Shown: piece by piece, positions 13,691 through 26,024 of the stretch
Position numbering within the stretch: the stretch's first letter is position 1
How the letters are laid out: each line of letters opens with the position of its first letter
Notes under the pieces: generated by a model
Database searches by the model: none
Told to the model about the DNA's origin: nothing
Seen by the model: only the letters and a program-made list of their open reading frames with translations
Made by a program: the position numbers and the translations under genes
Assembly: GCA_029891345.1 (NCBI GenBank)
Contig: CM057009.1
Coordinates: 309,445,666 to 309,509,665, forward strand
Origin: Dryococelus australis
Lineage: Eukaryota; Arthropoda; Insecta; Phasmatodea; Phasmatidae
Direction: 5' to 3'
Length of the DNA: 64,000 nucleotides

Positions 13691-16600
13691 TTTTCAACTT
13701 TTATTTACATAAACAGTGTGTTGTACTTGGTAATTCTGGCATCCGCCTAGCCAAACGCCCAAACATAAATTCTTTCTGATTTCACTAAATTAATTTTTTT
13801 ATTTAATGAAGTCTTTTTTAAGTGTCTTTTGTGTGTAATTTGTCTTGTAATATTTCAATTTGATTTTACGTAAATTCTGCTTGCCTGTCCAGGCCATTTC
13901 AAGCTTTGTTAGTTTTCCCCAACACACTTAGCAACAGACACATTGAACATTGGATGAATAATAAAACATGTCAGAATTATTACATTAATGCTTCCCAGTG
14001 TTTTGCTATAGTGATTTATCTTTTACATGTACTGGTTTGTATAAAAAGTGTAACGACTTTTTCCCTCACGGAGTTAGCGCGGGACCGCTGCCTGTTAACG
14101 GGATCCCGGCGTCAGCCTCCTCAGTCTAGATCAATGGGCCTAAGAGAGTGCACACGTTTGCATCGTGGAGAAGTTTAACTAACGTCTTTTGTCTGATTAG
14201 TAAAGTAAAATACTAAGTGTTCAGTTCTGGAACCATAATTTAATTTCTTTTCAGCCCCTCATTGCACTCTCAACTCTGTAGACTCACGGCCCCAGAGTTT
14301 TATTTCATATAAAATACCATGCGCTGAAACATTGTTTTTCACCATGTCGGCCGATGGCGGACCTTGGTGCCATGCTCGCTTGATTCGAGGGAGCCGTGTA
14401 TGTGCAGTGTGACTGTATCTCGTTGCTCAAGACATGTAAATTCATCATCTCTCATCGTATTTTGTTTAGTTAGTATTGTTACCTCTGGTACTGGCCCAAT
14501 CCAGAGTCTAAGTCCACGTGCTCTTTTATTAATTGTAAAAGGTATTAGTAACTTGCATGTACTTTATTCAGAAACGTGAGCTGCAAGAGGGATTCACCAC
14601 GTGGCTGTCGACCAACTACCGCCCTGAGAGCCGGAGTCCTCGTGTTCATATGTGCCATAGATGAGCTGGCGCCCTTTTTGTTTTGCAAGATAACTAGCCA
14701 TGCTTTGTAGTTTGGTTCAAACTAGACATCCCTCGCCTCTCGCTAGCTGCCAACCCACATTAAATGTTTATACTGCGTGTGAAACATTCCACGAGTGTTA
14801 GGAATATGTTAAAATATTACCATAACATCTGTACGAACAGTTTAAATTTGTATGAAGCAATATATAAAAAAAGTAAGTTCTAGCTTCCAGAACTATTCAA
14901 GTTAAATACTTTGGAGCAAAATTTGATTCTGCATTAAATGTGTGAGTGCAGTTTCATGAAATATATTGTCATCGACTCTGTATTGTGTTTTTCGTACTCT
15001 GGTGAAGTTATATTCATATTAGTACAGGCATTTTACAAGTGAAAAGTGATGGTGTCCTTTTGGCATACTCTATAGTGACAGGAAATACAAACATGTTTAC
15101 TAAGTAATATAAAAAATTATATTCTTCTGCACAAAATGTTGATGCCAGCTAACAGCCAGCGGCGCTAGAGCCCATGACGGCACTCACGTGTCACGTTTTC
15201 CGCACGTGCGCAAAGAGGCCGATAATTTTGAACTTTCCTATAAATGTTAACTTCAGGGTGAAATGTATTATATTGTCTTTACAGCGTTTAATATGTCTTA
15301 AAATGTTTTAAAGTGTGTGTACTAATTTTAATTGTTTGGTTATGAATATACAAAGTGCCCGCAGCATTGAGATTGAGAACACTTAATATTCTGGCATGAG
15401 TGCCATCATAAAGAGACATTAATTTAATACTAAAATTCATAAGAACATTATAGAAATGTAAAACAATTCTTAATTTAATTTGTGCCATTTTATTTTCAAT
15501 ATAAAATATTTCACTCGGCGTGCATAATACTTCCACTTATGTGAACCCCGTAGGCGGCCATGGTAGGTCCGTGCAACGCTTGTATCTGGACAGTCTGTCG
15601 AGGAGAGCTGGCGAGGTAAGACACTGTCATGTACGCACTACAACTTTTGTTCACTGATTTAGGTTTCCATAGTCCATGTAGTTTACCAGTTAATCTTTGC
15701 TTGCATACGTTTTTGCCAGACATTTTCCCCAGCATTATGCTTCCTCTTTACTAATTCTTACACCCTTGTGGCATTTTTAACTTAATCGAGGAGAACGAGG
15801 AGAAAGATGTCGGAGAGGTCACGCGACCCGCACATTTTGAATCAGACTCAATCTGCCTATGTTTATGGCATTTCAGTGTAACTTCTGCATAATTGCTACA
15901 CGCAATTTGAAGAGCTTTATTTTTATATGTGTATTTGAAGGTAATTTTCATGTTTGAATATTTTACGCAACATCACGTATAACCACGTGGCCGACTGAAG
16001 CCAAGTCTTTGTATACGCCATCATTGTGTTTTAAGAGCTTATTTATATAACATTGTATGTGCAATCATTTATTTCAGGGTTCTATTTCAGTTTTATTCAG
16101 GGTTCAGTGTATTTTTCACGTAAATTGATGCTGTTTGTTGACCACGCGGTCACAGTAATGTTTGATTTTACCGCCATCAGGCATGTTACAAGCCTGTAAT
16201 GACTCTAATTGTAAAGAGAATCACTTGCTCAACACGAATAATATTTCATCTGAATGTAGTTTGCAGTTTTCAAGCAGAAATATTGCAATTTCAACTGCTC
16301 CACATGGTCCGCTACGAACTTCATCCAGCAGCATCTGCACCACCTAATCTTGTTTTCACGCGTGTGTATTTATTGTGAATATTCATCTCCTGTCCCATCT
16401 TATTTCATGTATCATTCAAGGGTCTATGTAATTGTGTAATTTGTGTATGGGGCAATTATCCCCGTCCTAGCCCGCTCTGTGTATAGGCTGTCACCACACT
16501 AACCACGTGCTGGAGGGCGAGCTCCGGCGAGTTTGCATTAGTGATGGCGAGTAATCATGCATGTCAATGTGTATTAAAGATTTTTTCATTTGTAATTCAC

Positions 16601-16714
16601 TGTGTCATATCTTCAGGGAAAAACAGTCAGTCCACCCTAGCGGCTGTTGGCGCTCTTGTGAAGGCTGTGCTTTCATGCACCTCAGTGAGATCATCCAATT
16701 AGGCATGCGCTAGG
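13691..16714. other. no recognisable gene; scattered CpG-containing patches
   Basis: Mixed AT-rich DNA with patches containing CpG and CACGTG-like words near 14070-14180, 14340-14410, 14580-14660, 15150-15220 and 16480-16560. No frame exceeds 82 codons and none is recognised. These patches could be promoter-like or old element sequence; nothing here decides. Confidence 0.35.
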
Positions 16715-17090
16715 TTAATTACGGGTTGGGGAGCATCCAAGCGGAATTGGCTAGGCATGACCAAGATAATCATTGCATTGGCACATTGATGTGTATAAAC
16801 AATATCAATGAAAACAAGTCTACAGTGAACTCGATTTTTTATTCAGTAGTGACAGTGTCCTAGTCACATATGTTCTATCAATTGTTTATTTTAGTGATTT
16901 TTATTAAAAGTTTAGTATTGCCTACGTGTTTGTAAGTATGCACGGGTGAGACGGACACACAGAACCCACAACATCCCTGAGAACCCCGAGTCTCAATAGT
17001 GCGGTGATTGGGAAGCACCGTTGGTGCCCAAATTACCAGTAAGTATTAGTGTCATCATTCGTCTCGTGTCTCACCCGACGGTGTCAATGT
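16715..17090 (+). repeat. dispersed repeat, copy 2
   Basis: Full-length counterpart of the repeat at the window start. The boundary on the left is uncertain. TGTCAATG occurs both at about 16567 and right after the repeat at about 17082, which could be a long target duplication or chance. Confidence 0.5.
16943..17077. repeat. unit bounded by inverted arms, copy 2
   Basis: CGGGTGAGAC at 16943-16952 and GTCTCACCCG at 17068-17077 form the same 10-base arms as copy 1, 135 bases end to end. Interior blocks such as CATCCCTGAGA and GAGTCTCAA are shared. Confidence 0.6.
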
Positions 17091-18550
17091 TTAGGTAGGA
17101 TTTAATTACAACATTTTAATATTATTATGCAATTAAAATATTCAGCCTCTTAACACATAATAAGTAGACAGGCATGTTTGTGGTGAAAAATTTTGAGATT
17201 TTATAAATGTTTGGCTGATTTTGGTGAATTTTTTGTCAACTTTTAATTCATTTTGTCAAAAATTTCCCTGAAATTTAGTTGAGAAAAAAGTGATTTGGTA
17301 ATAGCACAACAAGAAAATGTTATATATGTGTCAAAAAATGCAAACACTCACACATATTGCAACAAACTTTGGCTGCTTTATTGATGACACAAAAATTAAT
17401 TGGCATACACTTAATCGGAAAATGCATGCACTGTCATCAATTACTACCGTATTACTTGGCTTAAGGTTGTTCTTTTGCCAGTTATTATATTCCCAGATAT
17501 TGAGAAACTCCTTTCACTGTCTACATTACTGACTGGAATCTATAATGATTTCACTGATTTTAGTATAGGTCATTAAAAAATCTGATTTTTGTGTGTTTAA
17601 CCGTACTGAAAATGTTTATTATGTAATTCTCACATTGGTATGAATGCATCACATTTATCACATTTTGTTATTTCGGTGAAGTTACTACTTTAGAGTTAGA
17701 GTAATTTAATGTTTATTTCTGTATGATCAAAAATTTTCCACTGCATCATCAAAACAGTGAGCAGTTCAAATTGCTACTTTTTCATAAGAGGAGGCACAAA
17801 ACCACCTCGTCTCACAAAAGACAATATATGTGATAAACTTAAGTTCCCTGCCCCACCAATAAAATAAACAAAACCTTAACTAATATATTACTTGGTCATA
17901 ACAAAAATAAAACGACACCAGATAAAATAGTTGTCTTCACATAACCTGGATAATTTTATAACCACGTTTACATAATACGTAATCAGAAAAAATAATTGGT
18001 AATACCATAGATGATATACACATCTATAGAGCATACTGCGTGCCTTTGCCGCGTAATGTGCGGCTGAAATGCAAACAAAATGAGGTTATTTTAGAAAGTC
18101 ACAGAGATTGTTTTATTTCTGAAACATAGCGATATTGCTTTAGCGACATATACAATATATTGATTGTGTCAACTTCCCGATCCCAACCACATATTAAAAC
18201 GATTTATCGAATTAACATTGTTATAAGGATTCACACTGCAAATGTATTTATGGCATATTTTTCATGAGTTTTGTTGTTTTTCATGAGGTATGTTATTGTT
18301 TTTGAGAAACTACGTTTTTCGGGTTTATTTCACATGCCATGACAAAACCGGTGTCTCTAGTAATAAGTGTGGTTTTAAAATAATACATTGATGAAGCAAA
18401 TGGAGGCTTCCAAGAACATTACATAAATGTAACCTGAAATTCTTTTATTGAAACATGATCATGTTCTGCAATGTGAAACTTTATAAACTTATGTTTTACT
18501 AGTATAGTTCAGTATAAAAGCAGCTTAATATGGTAAATTGTTGTATAATG
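17091..18550. other. AT-rich DNA without recognisable feature
   Basis: Only short frames; no repeat or motif stood out. Confidence 0.5.
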
Positions 18551-18554
18551 TATA

Positions 18555-18725
18555 GGCATAACCTAAACCGATCATGGTGTTGATTGCGTATTTCCTCGTG
18601 CACTCATTCACCCACTGTTTATAAATATCATCTGCTTTTGGAAAAAAATATCTAATGTGCCTACTGTTTGTCTTTATGTAATGGTTTAGACAACCATAAA
18701 TAAGACAATCGGGCAATATGTACAA
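18555..18725 (-). pseudogene. THAP-type zinc finger remnant
   Basis: The minus-strand peptide begins with a Cys-x4-Cys-like pair (PDCLIYGCLNH), followed by an FFPK motif, then IYKQWVNEC with the invariant Trp of THAP domains. The spacing fits the N-terminal half of a C2CH THAP finger (FxFPkd...W...C). The following segment, where a Cys...His...AVPTIF end is expected, has degraded. THAP fingers occur in P-element-like transposases and in host chromatin proteins; in this setting an element origin is likelier. Motif order is seen, the origin is inference. Confidence 0.45.
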
Positions 18726-19439
18726 TAAGGAAGATAGGAAATCAACACTTGTACCCTGGAAGTTTCTCTCATGACATGGTTATAGGGGACAGCGAAAGCA
18801 GCTGTAGAAAGAAGGTCGAGCTGCACAGTCAACATGACATCGGGAGGGGCGAGGGTTGGCTTGGGATGCGCAAGCGGCCAGAAGGGCTCACCTTACATTC
18901 TTCCCACTACGTGCAGATGTAGGAGTACTGGGTTACCCCTTGTTCGCACTTTTAAAAGACTAGTGTATGTTCACTATGGTTGATACTGGAATATATGTGT
19001 TGGAAGTTTGTCTGCATATGGGAGCTTCTGGCCTAGTAGGGTTTTGGTTTCTTGAAGTGCTTGATGTGTCATGGTAACTGAGTGGTAGGAGTAAGTTATT
19101 ATTTGTGGAATTGTGTTCTGGTAAACCGCCTAAATTTATTGAGCTTGTATATTTCCTCATCATGCTACTTGTCTCCTGCTACCTGAAACTTTTTCTACCC
19201 CCCCCCCCCCCTCTTCCTTCAGATATATTTTTATTGAGGTGGCCATGAACTGGTTCATTGCCTGTCCCAACTCGCCAAGCAGTATGGTTTATTTAAGGGG
19301 GTTGGCAGCTGTGTTGGGGATGTACTGTTGTCGCCAATATTCGTGATGGCTCGTAGCGCGGGGGTGAGGAAGGTCCAAGTCAAGGGGGGTTAGGGGTTTA
19401 GGAAGAAAGTGGCCACGTCTCCGCGCCATGCTACGTGCC

Positions 19440-20767
19440 ATACAAAACACATTGCCCCTCGTCCCTCACAGTAGTGAGGGACTGTGAACAATGACGAGTA
19501 GCACGTGGCCCAAGAGGTATAAACAAGTTATACGCAGCAAGGAAAGAGAAGTCATCAGGAGTGTTTGAGAAGCTCGTGATTTATTGGTTCCTATCAACAA
19601 AGCTACAGAGAGAGCTGCAAAGTACACGGGAGTAAGTAAGACTTCTATCACTAGAATTCACAAACAAAACAGAGAGAGACCTGGAAAGCGAAACTGGTGA
19701 GCTCTAAGGCGAATTCTTTCTCGCTCCTCAATAGTTTTGTCAACAGTACCCACAAGGCGCCCAACTAGCATGCTGTCTCTCTGCCGGCGACTCGCCTACA
19801 CATGACTTTTAGCAGTGAACCTATTTATACTTTAAAGGCACACTAATAAGAAAGAAGTACAATATGTTTCTCAAGGCAACTCTTTTCTTATAAATAATTT
19901 GTGGCTGAAACTGTTTCTAAAAAGCACCCGTTTCAGCCATTCTTACATAAAAATATAATTCTTTGAGTTAGAATGAAAACATGGTATTTGGACGTCATTA
20001 CAAAATATCCAACTGTTTTGGAATAATGTATTTTGTACCAAACCCTTGTAATACCCTTCATGTGCCAGCCAGTCGGAGTCCTTATTAATTACATCTACAA
20101 TGTGATGAATTTGTGTTAATTTTTAGTCACTTTGACAGATAAAGATAAATATCTCACGTAACAGCATCAAAGGCAAGTTTTATTTTCTTTACGGAACTAG
20201 TATGCTTTTAAAATATTACACCAATAGTAAATAGTAATCTGTGACTTTTCAGTAATATGCTAGTATTATTTTCAATCAAAGAAACCATTCAACAGATTTT
20301 ATTTAGAAATTGTAAATTTGGCGCAGTAGCGTGGCTACAAAACAGTGCGACGAAACAATGAGAAAAGCTACTCTCATTGAATTGCTTGAAAAACATCAAC
20401 CAAGAGAGAAAATATTCGCTGTTGACAGGGTATTCCAACAACGTGGTCATACTGTACTTAGATTGCCCACTTATATGTGCTATTTCAGTGCCATATAACT
20501 AGCCTGGGATAAGAATAAATGTCATATGAGAGCTCACAGCACGACTGGAAGACTGGGTGGGATATTGCAGACACGTTACAGTAATTGAAGAATAGTACTG
20601 GAAGAACGACTGTCTCATTGAGTTAGCAGTAGATGAATTCTTAATCAAACTGGACAGTGACGACACATGATGAAAGTGAAAAAATTTCACGCAATGGCAG
20701 CTGCAGTGAGCAAGACAATTTTAGTGAATGTGATAGCGACATCTCTTGCTTAGCTCAGCCATTGTAA
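19440..20767 (+). pseudogene. IS630/Tc1-superfamily transposase, broken copy
   Basis: Two plus-strand coding blocks remain. Block 1 (about 19490-19690) is the N-terminal helix-turn-helix region: VPINKATERAAKYTGVSKT then ITRIHKQ, the pattern of insect elements whose proteins start with such a domain. Block 2 (20340-20767) is the end of the DDE domain: IELLEKHQPREKIFAVDRVF, then GHTVLRLPTY, a decayed counterpart of the NP.E.iWa motif, a WxxxCRHV-like block, and a tail ending SDISCLAQPL and TAA at 20765. The middle, including the first catalytic Asp, is lost or unrecognisable between 19700 and 20330. Internal stops occur in both blocks. No terminal inverted repeats were found. Confidence 0.65.
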
Positions 20768-21648
20768 ATATTGAAATTAGATTATGTATTACTGATACAT
20801 GTACTCTACAGTGTCAATTTATTTTGCTTAATCACTTTTTAATTAGCTCGGAATAGTTTTACTTTTCCCTAAGCTTCTTCAAAAACAGTTAATAAACATT
20901 GTTAACAATGCTATGTTTAGACATATCCGTAGTATTTGTTGTCAGTTTGTGAAGTTGCTATCCACATTTTTGTACTTATACTATTACATACATTATTTTT
21001 CTTTTATTTTTACTTATACTATTATATAGATCCTTTTTTGCTGGAACAACTGGAATCATGAATGTAACATGGTGTAATTTGACCAATTAATGGTTTTAAT
21101 TCTAAATTCTTGTAAATAAGTAAATTTAAGCTGAACATTTCAATATATAGTCCCTTATTTTGACTTTTTGTTCCCCACACCATGATTTTCGTATCACTGG
21201 TTATTCTCAGTCACTATGTACTGTAACATTATACGCTCACATCTTGTTCAGTAATAATTGGTTACAACTGCATACTTTTACCTAAGTAGTTTTCATTAGT
21301 TATGCTTATTTGTCGCATCATAATCTTGGGTCATTTAGTGTTAAGTATTATTATCATATCCTAAAAATATACTATCAAACTGTGTTCAATTGTTAATTAC
21401 TTTGGTGGTTGTTAACTAATTATGTCACTGCAATTTTTAAATTTTGTGTTTTGGAGTCTAATGATTTCTTTATTTTTATTCATCGTCCTTTGTCTATTCA
21501 ATCTCTGGTGAGTAATTTTCAAGATTTCGAATATAACACTTGTAAATTAGTGTTGTCAACTATTTATCTTATTAAATTATTTTCATTGGTTTGACTTCTA
21601 GAAGTTGCTTCTTAAAAAAAAGTATTAGTTCACAAATGTTATCGCAGC
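20768..21648. other. AT-rich DNA without recognisable feature
   Basis: No frame or repeat of note. Confidence 0.5.
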
Positions 21649-21897
21649 ATGTCGAGGGCCGCGGTTAAGGCAGTGTCAGAGCGTTCGCATATGCCACCAG
21701 TGCGATCCGGGTTTGGTTCCTGGCTATGTAAACCGGGATTTTTGCATGTGGCAATCGTGATTGGTGGGTTAACTCAGGATCTCATGTTTCCCCCAACATT
21801 GCGTTCAAGCGCTGCTCCATGTCCGTCTCAATTCATCCACACCACATTGGCTCCGAAGACCTCTTAAGCTAAGACTTATCGAAACATATTGATCAAT
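21649..21897 (+). mobile_element. tRNA-derived SINE
   Basis: A tRNA-like head with an A-box-like GCGGTTAAGGCAG and a B-box-like GGGTTTGGTTCCTGG is followed by a body with GGGATTTTTGCATGTGG, a GGATCTCATGTTTCCCCC block and GCGCTGCTCCATG. The body lines up with the SINE at 42048. It ends in an ATCAATCAAT tail, as many SINEs do in place of poly(A). Confidence 0.65.
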
Positions 21898-22939
21898 CAA
21901 TTAATCATTGTGTGTCATAATACTTTATAGTCAGTCAGTTCACATTACCAATTAGCTTGTACATATATTTAAGATAGAATTACAACAGTTTATGTATTTG
22001 TGTATTGAATTGTATGCATATTTGCTGTACTTCAGTGGTAAAAAAGGGTAAACATTTACTTAACTGCGCCAGTAAAAAAATAAAGACAAATTAAACAACT
22101 TACATACAGTAAGATAGCTTGAAACTAACTAAGATTTTGGTAACTTAAAGATTTTAATTATATGTAGACTATTTTTAATTCCGCTTTTCGGGAATATTTT
22201 ACTATGGCGAACAAATAAGTTAACTAACTTCGTAACGACATGTCTATTGATTGTATCATCAACCCCTGCAAACCATATTTTCTCATAATTGTCTCGCTTA
22301 ATGGTTTTTAATCTTAATGAGTAGTTGAAATAAAACCATGCAATTACATTGAAACTACTTTATTTATGTTAAATTGCTTTTTGTTGGTAGCGCTTGATAC
22401 TAAATAAAATATTTTGCCAAACTGAGTAAAAATATGACATTCATTTCTAATACTGACTATGATATTAATGTTGTCCCCACTCACCTTTGTAATAATTTCA
22501 TATTCATGCCAATACAATTTTTAAAGATGCGTAGCTAAAAAAATGAATACATCCACACTTTGCGCGGAACTTAAAACCAGAACATCTAGTACAGAATGCT
22601 GGTGCACAACAAATTATGCTACAAAATAAAAATGTCAGCGATAGACGCGTTGATGTACCTTTCAAACTATTCTGTTTGAAATGGTCAGTGGAATTTTGCA
22701 GGATGCATAGTACGTTGTTCAACAGTACACTTTGTGGTCGAAGGGAGGGACATGACAGGCCAGATGCATTGATGGTCGAGGGGAGTGGGAGGTGAACTAG
22801 GACTAGGGGGTCCAGCCCTCACAACGTTTGATGCCAACAGTAGCAGAATATGTATGTCCTTGTGCCACTCTGAAGGTGTCAGGTGGTGTAAGCCCTGTCT
22901 ACACTGCTGATATGGCTGGAGAAGGGGTTGCCATTGGCC

Positions 22940-23565
22940 TTGTTTGTGTGGTCAGTACCTTCTACAACTTCTGCAGCCATAAGTGTAAAGGGTGCAGCTG
23001 GGTACATGTTGATATGTTTACAAATGTTGATGATGTAAAAGTTGCCACCTAAACACCTGAAATGTAGGGGTTTTTTTTTTTTTTTTAATTACATAAATTT
23101 CAGATATATTAACATCTGTAAAATTATAAAATATATTTATCAAAACTTATATTATATCCCTTATTTTAAAATTATTTATTACAAATTGAAACTTGCATTT
23201 ACGTATGCTACAAAACTATTGGCTTCCATTAAGTATTTTTTATTGGATTTTCATCATTTGCGACCCTGTTAATCACAACCAGAATAATTACCACATCCAA
23301 AATACATACTAATCGTACCTGAAATTCTAAATCTGTTTCTACCTCATATCAACATTTATTTTACACCTTTTGCATTCTACACTTTTTACTCCACCTCCTC
23401 GAGGCAGTGTAGAAGGTGTAGTAGCACTTAGGTGCAGAAATTGTAACTACACGTGCTATTAGAATTGTTTGGTGGCAGCGACTTGATTACTATACCCAAT
23501 AGCGTTCTTGCAATTTGGGTGCAGAAGTTGTAGAAGGTACCAACCACGTGAACAAAGTCTGTATT
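22940..23565. repeat. imperfect inverted repeat around the pogo-type remnant's 3' end
   Basis: TTCTACAACTTCTGC near 22967 on the plus strand is inverted as GCAGAAGTTGTAGAAGGTAC near 23521, with further partial pairing on the outer side. A related word, GTAGAAGGTGTAG, lies at 23410. The origin is unclear: duplicated transposase tail or element-specific terminal repeats. Confidence 0.35.
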
Positions 23566-24480
23566 GGTGAGATAGTCAATGGTCTCTGCACTGCTAAGGG
23601 CTTCCTTGGATACAACCCACATTTGTGGAAGCCAGCTTTGCAAAGTCCTTCCTGTATACTGTCATACTTTGATTCTACCAGCTGCATTCACTACTTCTGT
23701 ACAGCTGTTTATCCACCTGCTCATTAAAGGCTTAAACACATTCAACAGGAACACCACCAACACAATATCATTGCTATTGCAAAACTTGCTTGTGTGCATT
23801 ATGAGGTTGGACATGTGGTAGTCAATGAAAAGGATGACCAAAAGAGGGATATTCTGCACCACCAACCATATGTCAAATATATTTGTCATCTACACAATAA
23901 ATATTCACCAGTCTTCCACCTACTGCTTACTTTTCAAGGTGACCCTTGTCTAGGGGAATTGGATAAAAAATGTCTTATGGGAAATGCTCGAGTTTAAAGC
24001 AAACTAGGGGTGGGTCCAAGTCACTTGCTGCATTTCTGGCAATCAAAACCTTAAGATGTTCTTTGTTGTCTGTGTTTACCGTGTGGTAAACTTTTTTACA
24101 TCTCTTTTCAGCATTTACTGCACTATCTTTTGGTTCAAGAAAATTACAGTTTCATCCCCATTGAACATGTACCTTGATCCCTTTTAAATATCTCTTTAAG
24201 GTGTTTGTCATTAAGATATATTTCTACCTCATTTAACAACAATATGATCTACTGTGAAGTGACAGCATTGTAACTGGATGTCAAATTTTGGGGTGTTCTC
24301 AGGGCCAGTTCATGGTGTCCCCTTAAAAAGTTGTAATACCACTTACGTCCTGGGTGACTGTTGTGGAATGAGTTTCTTGCTTATGTTCCTTTACTAAATG
24401 TTGCACATTGTTGAGCGAGTCCTCCTCCTCTATTGGGAAACCAGCTTGTGAGCTAGTTCTAGCCCATTACATCAACATTC
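23400..24480 (-). pseudogene. pogo-superfamily (DDE_1, CENP-B/jerky-like) transposase remnant
   Basis: On the minus strand the order of blocks matches this family. At about 24400-24480 is a GFP..EED segment, then RKWYYNFLRGHHELALRTPQ, the CENP-B-type RH..LSLR-T-Q block. A TDNKEHLKVLIARNAA block with DPPLVCF follows near 24000-24060. LFIDYHMSN (the catalytic D.H.SH segment) lies near 23830, then FCNSNDIVLVVFLLN and VFKPLMSRW. Last is KAGFHKCGLYPRKPLAV near 23610, the GF...GiyPl-P tail. Many frameshifts and stops separate the blocks. The expected YN-DE-T block is degraded. The gene is dead; no termini were identified. Confidence 0.65.
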
Positions 24481-25494
24481 TTTTTTTCTTCTCATTTCTT
24501 ATCAGAAATGTGGTTGAATCCAAATTTCCAAAATGCAAACTTATTCAACTTTACTGTCTGTGTAGTTGTATTTATGTGTGATGATAATTCATTGCTAGCA
24601 TTATTAAACAAATAATCTGCTAATTTAGTTATATGCATAAGGGTTTAAGTTGCAGAATATTTAGTGACATGGGGATTTTTCTTTTTCTTTACCAAAAATT
24701 GTAAATTCTACTTTCACATATGTTTTAAGACAAAAATACAATAGCTCAAAGTTTCTTTTTGAACAGAATCAGGCTCAGTAGCATAAACTTTCTGTATGAT
24801 AAAGTACAGTTGTCAAATTAGCGGTTAAAAAATGTTTTGCAATATCCAAGAGGTCCCCCCATACAACAGTTTTAAAACAGTTTGTCGTTACTATCACTTT
24901 GCTGAAAAATTTTACATAACTGTTGTATGTTAGATAACAGTTGTAATTACAAAACAGTAGGATCACTGGTAATAAGTTTTTTTGTATTTAACTGTGTTCC
25001 AGAAGTGTGGTTTTTTATTTAGTTAGCTGCTGGGCTATTTGGACGTTCACTGTGTTAATGAGCCAAATTTAATTACTTGTTCATGGGAGCCATGCCAGGT
25101 TCTAGCTTATCAGGATACAGTTGCTGGGTACAGAAATATTGTGACGAGAGGATGGTAACCTATAGTTACATGACCAAGCTATAAATGCTATGTGCCCATA
25201 ACGAGAAATAGTCCCAAAATAATTTTTATCTTGACTGGTTGTTGGCTTATATGGCTGCTTTCAAAACTTGCGTTAATTATTTTACATGAAGAGTTATATC
25301 CATTCTTTGCTTTTATTATCTTGCTCATAAAACACGTGTTTATTTTTATGAAAATAATTTTAAAAAGTTACTTGTTAAATATTGTCTTTAAAACTGTTTC
25401 AGCAGCTCATATTTTTAGACATGTAAAGTTAAACTATGGGTGTGAATTGCTGTTAAAATGTGTGAAACAGAAGTCCTATATGAATGTTTATTAG
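24481..25494. other. AT-rich DNA upstream of the coding exon
   Basis: No coding or repeat signal recognised other than the acceptor and preceding T-rich sequence of the exon at 25495. Confidence 0.5.
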
Positions 25495-25634
25495 GTAACC
25501 AGCCCAGCATCCATCCAGGCTCAATCTCGAGTACTGGTCGGCAGCGTGTGGGGGCTGGAGCAGGGACAGCCACTTCAACACAAGCAGCCCAGCTAATTGG
25601 TGGTGGCATTTCTCCAACACTCTTCACTGCACCT
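25495..25634 (+). CDS. penultimate or internal coding exon of an unrecognised host gene
   Basis: The exon follows a TTATTAG acceptor and ends at a consensus GTAAGT donor. It is 140 bases long, starting with the last two bases of a split codon and ending on a codon boundary. The 46 complete codons are open and unlike the flanking AT-rich DNA: GC-rich, with Ser, Gly, Ala, Thr and Gln dominant (for example SISSTGRQRVGAGAGTA and LIGGGISPTLFTAP). This low-complexity composition is typical of the disordered regions of transcription factors and RNA-binding proteins, but no domain or motif identifies the family. It joins in phase 0 to the terminal exon at 44712. Upstream exons were not found in the first 25 kb and probably lie outside the window. 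Splice sites, composition and phase are seen; the regulator role is inference. Confidence 0.62.
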
Positions 25635-25754
25635 GTAAGTAAACATTAAGTGTTGTGTTGTTTTATGCCCTAATTTTGCTAAATAGTAATATCACTTCTG
25701 GACAGTAACATTCTTGCATGAGAAGATCTATTTACAACAGTCAAATTACATAGT

Positions 25755-25870
25755 CAATGACCAAATGGGTGGTGCAGTGGAAACAAACTGGTCTCTTTGT
25801 TGGGTAGACTCTTGTTCAGTTCCATGTACATTCATCTTGATTTCACTTTACAGGAAATTGAAGGAATGAG
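25755..25870 (+). mobile_element. possible divergent SINE
   Basis: GGGTGGTGCAGTGG resembles an A box and CTTGTTCAGTTCCATG, about 40 bases later, a B box. The body does not clearly match the other SINEs here. Confidence 0.3.
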
Positions 25871-26024
25871 GGCTTTATTGTAAAATAATTTTTAAGGTAA
25901 AATAATTTATATATATTTTTTATGTATTGCAACTTATAGATATGTGACATTGTTCATTAATCTCTTTCAGTTTTCCAATTTTCTTAAATACAAAATGCTA
26001 ATTTGTGAAGTTAGGACCTTTTTA

